Below are positions 32,198 to 37,311 of a stretch of DNA of 37,311 nucleotides, one piece after another. Under the pieces are notes generated by a model, which saw nothing but the letters and a program-made list of their open reading frames with translations, made no database searches and was not told the DNA's origin. How positions within the stretch are numbered: position 1 is the first letter of the stretch; the number at the start of each line of letters is the position of its first letter. The position numbers and the translations under genes are program-made. Source of the stretch: Gelidibacter sp039916245 (GTDB lineage Bacteria; Bacteroidota; Bacteroidia; Flavobacteriales; Flavobacteriaceae). The DNA lies in assembly GCF_039916245.1 (NCBI RefSeq), contig NZ_JBDSLS010000195.1, forward strand, positions 1 through 37,311. The letters run 5' to 3'.

Positions 32198-33727
32198 TTA
32201 ATGCTTAAAATGACGCGTTCCAGTAAATACCATTGATACGTTATTAGCGTTGCAATAATCGATACTCAATTCATCTTTAATAGAGCCTCCTGGTTGGATT
32301 ACAGCAGTAATACCCGCATCTTTCGCAATTTCCACACAATCAGGAAATGGGAAAAAAGCATCACTCGCCATCACGGCGCCTTTCAAGTCAAAATTAAAAG
32401 TTTGTGCTTTATGGATGGCTTGGTTAAGGGCATCCACACGACTGGTTTGTCCGGTTCCGCTGGCAAACAATTGTTTGTTTTTTGCCAATACGATAGTGTT
32501 TGATTTGGTATGCTTGCAAATTTTGGAGGCAAATATCAAATCATCTAACTCGTTTTTAGACGGTTTATTGTTGGTCGCATAGCTTAAATCAGTTAAAGCA
32601 TCTGTGATATTATCTTTGTCCTGAACTAAAATGCCATTCAAACAAGTTCTTACACTTGTTTGTGGAAGTGCGATATCTTTTTGAATTAAAAGGATTCTGT
32701 TTTTCTTGCCTTCTAATAGTTCTTTCGCTTCCGCAGAAAAGCTTGGTGCTATAACTACTTCACAAAACAAATTGTGGATCTCTTCGGCCGTGGCTTTGTC
32801 AATCTCCGTATTTGCAATTAAAACACCACCAAAAGCAGAAACAGGATCGCCAGCCAATGCATCAAGATACGCTTGGTGTAAAGTTTCTCTTTGCGCAAAT
32901 CCGCAAGCATTGTTGTGTTTTAAAATAGCGAAGGTTGGCGCTTCATCTTTAAACTCATTCATCAAATTCACTGCCGCATCTACGTCCAAAAGATTGTTGT
33001 AGCTCAATTCCTTACCATGAAGTTGGTCGAACATCGCGTCAAAATCTCCAAAGAAATAGCCTTTTTGATGTGGGTTTTCGCCATAACGCAATTCTTTTCC
33101 ATTAGTTTCACTGATTTTTAAAACTGTTTCTACGTTCTCTTTGTTGAAATAATTAAAAATAGCCGTATCGTAATGTGAAGACACATTAAAGGCTTTCCCC
33201 GCAAAACGCTTTCTGTCTGCATCTGAAGTTTCTCCCTTTTTAGCTATTAATAATTCCAAGAATTCTGCATAATCGTCCACAGAAGACACACAAATCACAT
33301 CAGCATAATTTTTGGCAGCCGCTCTAATTAAAGAAATGCCTCCAATATCTATTTTTTCAATAATATCTTCATGACTTGAATCAGAAGCCACGGTTTTTTC
33401 AAACGGATATAAATCCACAACAACCAAATCAATTTGTGGGATTGAAAATTCTGCCAATTCTGCGATATCCTTTGCATTATCCTGACGGTTCAAAATCCCT
33501 CCAAAAACTTTTGGATGCAACGTTTTAACACGACCGCCCAAAATAGATGGGTAGGTGGTGACCTCTTCCACAGGAATGACTTTGATGCCTAAATCCTTGA
33601 TGAAACTTTCAGTGCCGCCAGTGGAGTATATGGTAACGCCTAACTGGTTTAATTCTTTAACAATAGGTTCTAATCCGTCTTTACTGAAAACAGAAATTAA
33701 TGCAGATGAAATGGTTTTGTTGTGCAT
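32198..33727 (-). CDS. purH: Bifunctional AICAR transformylase/IMP cyclohydrolase
   Basis: It catalyses the last two steps of de novo purine synthesis. The N-terminal IMP cyclohydrolase (MGS-like) domain shows SALISVFSKDGLEPIV, IYSTGGTESFIKD, TYPSILGGRVKTLHPKVFGGIL and DLVVVDLYPFE. The transformylase domain shows ELRYGENPHQKGYF, LSYNNLLDVDAA, KHNNACG with the catalytic Lys-His, and DAFFPFPDCVE, ending GTRHFKH. I chose the ATG at 33727 (509 residues), since family members start just before this SALISVF segment; an ATG nine codons upstream is possible. It has its own promoter at 33812-33819. Confidence 0.96.
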   Translation of the reverse strand: MHNKTISSALISVFSKDGLEPIVKELNQLGVTIYSTGGTESFIKDLGIKVIPVEEVTTYPSILGGRVKTLHPKVFGGILNRQDNAKDIAELAEFSIPQIDLVVVDLYPFEKTVASDSSHEDIIEKIDIGGISLIRAAAKNYADVICVSSVDDYAEFLELLIAKKGETSDADRKRFAGKAFNVSSHYDTAIFNYFNKENVETVLKISETNGKELRYGENPHQKGYFFGDFDAMFDQLHGKELSYNNLLDVDAAVNLMNEFKDEAPTFAILKHNNACGFAQRETLHQAYLDALAGDPVSAFGGVLIANTEIDKATAEEIHNLFCEVVIAPSFSAEAKELLEGKKNRILLIQKDIALPQTSVRTCLNGILVQDKDNITDALTDLSYATNNKPSKNELDDLIFASKICKHTKSNTIVLAKNKQLFASGTGQTSRVDALNQAIHKAQTFNFDLKGAVMASDAFFPFPDCVEIAKDAGITAVIQPGGSIKDELSIDYCNANNVSMVFTGTRHFKH

Positions 33728-33811
33728 GGTGTTGTGTGTTTGTTTTGGCCTCATTTTTCAATGAATGCGATGGAAAAATAAAAATTTAATGAAATGCGAA
33801 TTTTTAAAGCG

Positions 33812-33819
33812 CAAAAGTA
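33812..33819 (-). promoter_or_regulatory. -7 promoter element for purH
   Basis: TACTTTTG on the minus strand, a full TAnnTTTG match, 84 nt before the chosen purH ATG (57 nt before the upstream ATG). It is divergent from the ABC permease gene. Confidence 0.5.
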
Positions 33820-33933
33820 CATATTCTTAAAGACAATTTAAGGTAACAAGACTCAGTTTATTTATGTTTTTTGTAACAAAAAACTGTTAAATACGTCCTA
33901 TCTTTAAAATCGTTTTAAAACCACCAAAAATAG

Positions 33934-35184
33934 ATGCTGCTTTACCTACGCTTATTTAAAGAAAGTTTTTCATTCGCCATAAACGCACTTACCAACAATA
34001 AACTGCGCACGTTTTTATCCTTATTGGGCGTCACGATCGGTATTTTTTCCATTATTGCAGTTTTGGCGGCAGTCGATTCTTTGGACAGAAATATCAAGGA
34101 TCAACTGTCAGGATTGGATAAAAACACGATGTATTTAACTAAGTATTCTTTTGGACCAACTAATGTTCCCCGATGGCAACGCGATAATTTTCCGCAAACG
34201 GAATATAGCGACTTTGATTTTATAAGACGAAATGTGCCAGACATTGCGGCGTCGGCCTATGTGATTTTTGGAAGTCCACAAACGGTCCGTTATGGTGCAG
34301 AAACCCTCTCGGGCGTCAATATTACTCCAGTGTCCAATGAAATTTATGACATTGAGAACGTAAAGATTGAAGAGGGGCGATTTTATACCGAATCAGAATC
34401 CATTAACGGTTCGCCAGTCATTGTTTTAGGCCATTCCATTGCCGAAAACCTATTTGGAAATGCAAATCCGATAGGAAAACAAATTAGGGCTTATGGTCGA
34501 AAACTGACCGTGATAGGGGTTATTAAAAAAATGGGTTCAGGTCTTGGCGATAGTTCGGATGACAAAGCTTTTGTACCTGCAAATTTTGTCAGACGTTTTC
34601 AAACGGGTGGTGTTGATGGTATTCCTGGGGCAGTTATTATAAAACCCGAAAAAGGTGTGGATATGGGGGCTTTTGAAGGCGTTTTGAAACAGAAATTTAG
34701 AGTTTATAGAGGATTAAAGGCAGGCGAGCCTGATAACTTTTTCGTTAACAAGATGTCTGGTTTTACTGATGCTATTGATGGTATTATTGGCACCATGAAT
34801 ATTATGGGATGGATTATTAGTGGTTTCTCTTTATTGGTCGGCGGGTTCGGAATTGCGAATATCATGTTTGTGAGCGTAAAGGAACGCACCAATTTAATAG
34901 GTATTCAGAAATCCTTGGGTGCAAAAAACAGGTTCATCTTATTTCAGTTTTTATTTGAAGCTGTGATTTTAGCGGTTATTGGCGGACTTATTGGACTGTT
35001 TTTTGTGTGGATTGTGTCGTTAATTGCCTCTCAGTTTACGGGCGATTTCGAATTTGTACTTTCTGCCGGTAATATGTTTTTAGGGTTTGTACTTTCTACC
35101 ATCATTGGATTGATCTCTGGCGTGATTCCTGCTATTTCAGCAGCACGGCTCGATCCTGTTGAAGCCATTAGAACGGGAATGTAA
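33934..35184 (+). CDS. MacB/FtsX-type ABC transporter permease without adjacent ATPase
   Basis: A 416-residue permease with the MacB layout: TM1 (about 22-46, LLGVTIGIFSIIAVLAAVDSL), a large periplasmic MacB-PCD domain (about 50-285, with VFGSPQTVRY, EGRFYTESE, VIVLGHSIAENLFG and GKQIRAYGRKLTVIGV), then three C-terminal helices with the FtsX segment GGFGIANIMFVSVKERTNLIGIQKSLGAK and the ending SAARLDPVEAIRTGM. Such proteins drive envelope export or mechanotransmission with a cytoplasmic ATPase, but none is encoded beside it: purH is divergent and the next gene is convergent. The partner must lie elsewhere. A weak -7 match TATCTTTA is at 33899-33906. Confidence 0.93.
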   Translation: MLLYLRLFKESFSFAINALTNNKLRTFLSLLGVTIGIFSIIAVLAAVDSLDRNIKDQLSGLDKNTMYLTKYSFGPTNVPRWQRDNFPQTEYSDFDFIRRNVPDIAASAYVIFGSPQTVRYGAETLSGVNITPVSNEIYDIENVKIEEGRFYTESESINGSPVIVLGHSIAENLFGNANPIGKQIRAYGRKLTVIGVIKKMGSGLGDSSDDKAFVPANFVRRFQTGGVDGIPGAVIIKPEKGVDMGAFEGVLKQKFRVYRGLKAGEPDNFFVNKMSGFTDAIDGIIGTMNIMGWIISGFSLLVGGFGIANIMFVSVKERTNLIGIQKSLGAKNRFILFQFLFEAVILAVIGGLIGLFFVWIVSLIASQFTGDFEFVLSAGNMFLGFVLSTIIGLISGVIPAISAARLDPVEAIRTGM

Positions 35185-35200
35185 GGTAGAGCTGAAAATT

Positions 35201-35403
35201 TCAAAAAAACAAAATCCAAATTCCAATAGTTTAGATAAATCTTGCGCACTAATCGTCTAACTATTTATAGGAACTAAAAAACCTCTCAGGTTTTGAAAAC
35301 CTGAGAGGTTTGATACTCTGCATTTAGAAAATCACAAAAAAATAAAATCCAAATTCTAACACCCGCAGTGAGTTATTGGAATTTGGAATTTTCACATTGG
35401 AGT
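35201..35403. repeat. Nested repeat region between convergent genes
   Basis: Two direct repeats of the phrase (a)aaatccaaatt(c)(c/t)aa lie at 35201-35229 and 35332-35360. An inverted copy attggaatttggaatttt is at 35375-35392. Between the direct repeats sits the 33-bp palindrome at 35279-35311. The symmetrical layout suggests a mobile or folded intergenic element rather than random sequence. Confidence 0.65.
35279..35311. terminator. Perfect 33-bp palindrome, probable bidirectional terminator
   Basis: Arms aaacctctcaggtttt (35279-35294) and aaaacctgagaggttt (35296-35311) are perfect 16-bp inverted repeats around a single G. The position between the convergent permease and sulfoxide-reductase genes fits termination in both directions. 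It shares its core with the element at 1058-1089. Confidence 0.7.
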
Positions 35404-35862
35404 TTACGCAAGTATCGTAGCAACTTGCGCACAAACAAACTCTAAAAATCGTTCGTCTTTTTCAGTAAACGGATCAATCGTGTTGGAGTCAATATCAATT
35501 TGACCTATGTTTTCGCCATTCACAAAAATAGGAATTACAATTTCTGACTTGACCGTAATGCTACAAGCGATATAATTGTCCTGTGCAGAAACATCCGGAA
35601 CTACAAAATTCTGATTGCTCACGGCGACCTGTCCACAAATGCCTTTTCCAAAAGGAATTATCGTGTGATCCGTTGGTTCACCAACATAAGGGCCTAATTT
35701 TAATTCTTCCTTGTCGCCATTTCTAAAATAAAAGCCTACCCAATTGTAATAAGGAACGTTAGCTTCAAGCACTTCACAAATTGAAAGCAAACGCTCATCA
35801 ACGGTATGGTTCTTTTTAGAAATTATCGAAATTATTTGAGGTTTAAGTTGTTCTAGATTCAT
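35404..35862 (-). CDS. msrC: GAF-domain free methionine-(R)-sulfoxide reductase
   Basis: A 152-residue single GAF domain of the fRMsr family, which reduces free Met-R-sulfoxide in the cytoplasm. Landmarks are NWVGFYFRNGDKEELKLGPYVG, the active-site loop IPFGKGICGQVAVSNQ, DNYIACSITVKSEIVIPIF and IGQIDIDSNTIDPFTEKDE. Two of the three family cysteines are present (GICG and IACS). The first, which in E. coli MsrC precedes the GxGVCG segment, is replaced by Thr in DHTIIP. The retained pair can still form the catalytic disulfide in principle. Length is normal. It diverges from the XrtF locus. Confidence 0.9.
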   Translation of the reverse strand: MNLEQLKPQIISIISKKNHTVDERLLSICEVLEANVPYYNWVGFYFRNGDKEELKLGPYVGEPTDHTIIPFGKGICGQVAVSNQNFVVPDVSAQDNYIACSITVKSEIVIPIFVNGENIGQIDIDSNTIDPFTEKDERFLEFVCAQVATILA

Positions 35863-35953
35863 TGTTCAAAAGTTTTTGGTAAAAGTATTCAATATCTATC
35901 GCTTCAATTCTCGTTTTTGTATATTTTTAACAACGTACATAAAACTTGCATTT

Positions 35954-36505
35954 TTGAAGGATCTTATCATAAAATATAAATCTGTTATTAAGTTTATCTT
36001 GACGTTTTTAGTCGTCTATGCTATTTTGACTTTTGTGTATAAAGTGTATTTGGACTCTTCGGATGGATCAACATATTATCCAGATTACCTTACCAATTTA
36101 GTAGCCAAACAAACGGATTCTTTATTGCATGCGTTTGGTTATGCTTCCCGAATAGAAAAGCATCCCGATGAACCTTCAATGAAGCTTATTGTTAATGGTG
36201 AATTTGTAGCACGCATTATTGAAGGCTGTAACGCCATGAGTGTTATTATTTTATTTATCTCATTCATCATCGCATTCGCTGGAAAAGCTAAAACGACGTT
36301 TTTCTATATTTTAGCAGGCAGCATACTTATTTACATCGTAAATATATTCCGAATTGCGATTTTGTCAGTGGGATTATATCATTATCCTTGGCGGAGTGAA
36401 GAGTTACATACGGTTATCTTTCCATTGATTATTTACGGAATGGTTTTTTTGCTTTGGATGTTTTGGGTCAATCGGTTTTCAAGCTTAAGTTCGTTAAATG
36501 AGTAA
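35954..36505 (+). CDS. xrtF: Exosortase family protein XrtF
   Basis: A multi-pass membrane transpeptidase-like enzyme of the exosortase/archaeosortase superfamily (about six helices). The catalytic triad is visible: Cys in IIEGCNAMSVI (C92), Arg in IVNIFRIAILSVG (R133), and His in EELHTVIFPLIIYG (H152). The short form with the YPDYLTNLVAKQTDSLL segment is the flavobacterial XrtF type. No ATG occurs in frame ahead of the conserved region. I chose TTG at 35954-35956 (product MKDLIIKYKSVIKF, 183 residues), with TTG at 35876 as a longer alternative. It overlaps the downstream partner gene by 8 bp. Its sorting-signal substrates are not in this window. Confidence 0.9.
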   Translation: MKDLIIKYKSVIKFILTFLVVYAILTFVYKVYLDSSDGSTYYPDYLTNLVAKQTDSLLHAFGYASRIEKHPDEPSMKLIVNGEFVARIIEGCNAMSVIILFISFIIAFAGKAKTTFFYILAGSILIYIVNIFRIAILSVGLYHYPWRSEELHTVIFPLIIYGMVFLLWMFWVNRFSSLSSLNE

Positions 36506-36929
36506 TATTGTAAAAATGATGGGGTTGCTGGTGCTTTTCGGATTATTGATCTTGATTCGCGCTTTTGAAAACGAATTATTCTACGATCCCTATCTTACAT
36601 TTTTTAAAAACGACTATCTCTATATTGACAATCCACGTCGTGAAGTTTTTAAGCTCACACTATTTACGGCACTGAGATATTTTCTTAATTCACTATTTTC
36701 ATTAGGGATTATTTTTATTTTCTTCAACGATAGCAGTGTGGTCAAATTTTCAACTTTTATTTACGTCGTTGCGTTTTTATTACTGTTGCCAGTGTTCTTG
36801 TATTTTGTGATTAATCCAAAACAGGAAGATTATTACATCTTTTTCAATATTAGACGATTTTTAATCCAGCCCTTGCTATTGTTATTGTTGTTACCAGCAT
36901 TTTATTATCACAAACTGAAAAAAAATTAA
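36498..36929 (+). CDS. Exosortase F system-associated membrane protein
   Basis: A 143-residue protein with four hydrophobic helices (about 5-24, 56-77, 85-105 and 118-135). Characteristic phrases are RAFENELFYDPYLTFFKNDYL and FNIRRFLIQPLLLLLLLP. It matches the small protein that accompanies XrtF in flavobacteria. Its start overlaps the xrtF end by 8 bp, so the two are co-translated and probably work together. The biochemical role is unknown; an accessory or processing subunit is a guess. Confidence 0.88.
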   Translation: MSNIVKMMGLLVLFGLLILIRAFENELFYDPYLTFFKNDYLYIDNPRREVFKLTLFTALRYFLNSLFSLGIIFIFFNDSSVVKFSTFIYVVAFLLLLPVFLYFVINPKQEDYYIFFNIRRFLIQPLLLLLLLPAFYYHKLKKN

Positions 36930-36966
36930 GGTTTTTTTAATATGCTTAATTCAAACCGAATTTTTG

Positions 36967-36974
36967 TATTTTTG
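36967..36974 (+). promoter_or_regulatory. -7 promoter element for the HYC_CC_PP gene, near-leaderless
   Basis: TATTTTTG is a full TAnnTTTG match and ends 5 nt before the ATG at 36980, the same spacing as at lpxK. Confidence 0.6.
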
Positions 36975-36979
36975 CAGTG

Positions 36980-37311
36980 ATGTATCAAAAAAACCTTCAT
37001 AAAGTTTTTTCCGTAGCCATGGCATTTTTAGTGCTATTGTCCACACTTTCATTTACTATGGAAAAGCATTTTTGTGGAGATACATTAATCGATGTCGCCA
37101 TTTTTACAAAGGCGATTACCTGCGGAATGGATATGGAAGCGGTTTCTAAAATTTCTTTAGAAAAGAAGTCCTGCTGCAAAGATGAATTAGAAATTGTAAA
37201 AGGTCAGGACAAATTAAAAAAGGCTTCTTTTGAAGATTTACATCTTGATCAACAGTTTTTTTTAGCCGCTTTAGTGTATTCATTTACCAATCTTTTTGAA
37301 GTCTTACCTAA
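36980..37311 (+). CDS. HYC_CC_PP family protein (3' end outside window)
   Basis: Partial: 110 codons are visible before the window ends. A signal or anchor segment (about 8-26, VFSVAMAFLVLLSTLSFTM) is followed by KHFCGDTL, the counterpart of the HYC motif with Phe for Tyr, then ITCGMDME and the double cysteine KKSCCKDE. The expected Pro-Pro end would lie just past the edge. These small exported Cys-rich proteins occur in flavobacteria, often ahead of a TonB-dependent receptor, and are thought to be metal-related, though no function is proven. It has its own promoter directly before the start codon. Confidence 0.8.
   Translation, partial: MYQKNLHKVFSVAMAFLVLLSTLSFTMEKHFCGDTLIDVAIFTKAITCGMDMEAVSKISLEKKSCCKDELEIVKGQDKLKKASFEDLHLDQQFFLAALVYSFTNLFEVLP

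Overview
The window reads as an AT-rich chromosomal segment of a Flavobacteriaceae-type Bacteroidota. The evidence is the mix of genes: XrtF exosortase with its partner, an HYC_CC_PP protein, DUF1573, an mreBCD-PBP2-RodA operon, and a TPR hybrid kinase. Promoters carry the TAnnTTTG -7 element typical of the phylum. Several genes seem to use TTG or GTG starts, and Shine-Dalgarno sites are not evident. I saw no tRNA, rRNA, CRISPR array, insertion sequence, transposase or phage gene.

Layout. (1) 1-4587, minus strand: a tryptophan/kynurenine catabolic operon, kynU > kmo > RidA-type 2-aminomuconate deaminase > 2-aminomuconate semialdehyde dehydrogenase (cut by the window edge). It has one good promoter before kynU and unusually repeat-rich spacers. 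(2) 4868-8278, minus: two lipoproteins (one unknown, one MsrA), then a coiled-coil protein whose zinc ribbon has lost every cysteine, paired with a NIF3-like protein. (3) 8353-9960, plus: a small lipoprotein and lpxK (lipid A). (4) 9953-14109, minus: a TPR hybrid histidine kinase, then lipA and gap coupled by a TAATG junction. (5) 14162-17258, minus: a tight four-gene operon of a Cys-rich small membrane protein, a GT2 glycosyltransferase, an ECF sigma factor with no anti-sigma gene beside it, and a divergent Nramp-like transporter lacking the DPGN motif. This is the best candidate here for an uncharacterised functional unit. (6) 17466-18811: a standard ECF sigma/RskA-type anti-sigma pair. (7) 19039-21242: murB coupled to a PLP aminotransferase. 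(8) 21367-25989: a two-lobe aspartic protease with PDZ, a DUF1573 protein and valS. (9) 25990-26472: non-coding DNA built of decayed repeat words. (10) 26473-32053, minus: rodA, PBP2, mreD, mreC, mreB, the cell-elongation operon. (11) 32198-37311: purH, a lone ABC permease, a free-Met-R-sulfoxide reductase, the XrtF exosortase pair, and the start of an HYC_CC_PP gene cut by the window edge.

Much of the window is core envelope and housekeeping: peptidoglycan (murB, PBP2, RodA, Mre), lipid A (lpxK), lipoylation, purines and tRNA charging. The more accessory parts are the kynurenine operon, the GT2-sigma-Nramp operon and the XrtF locus. All calls come from reading translated sequence and motifs by eye; no database search was run.
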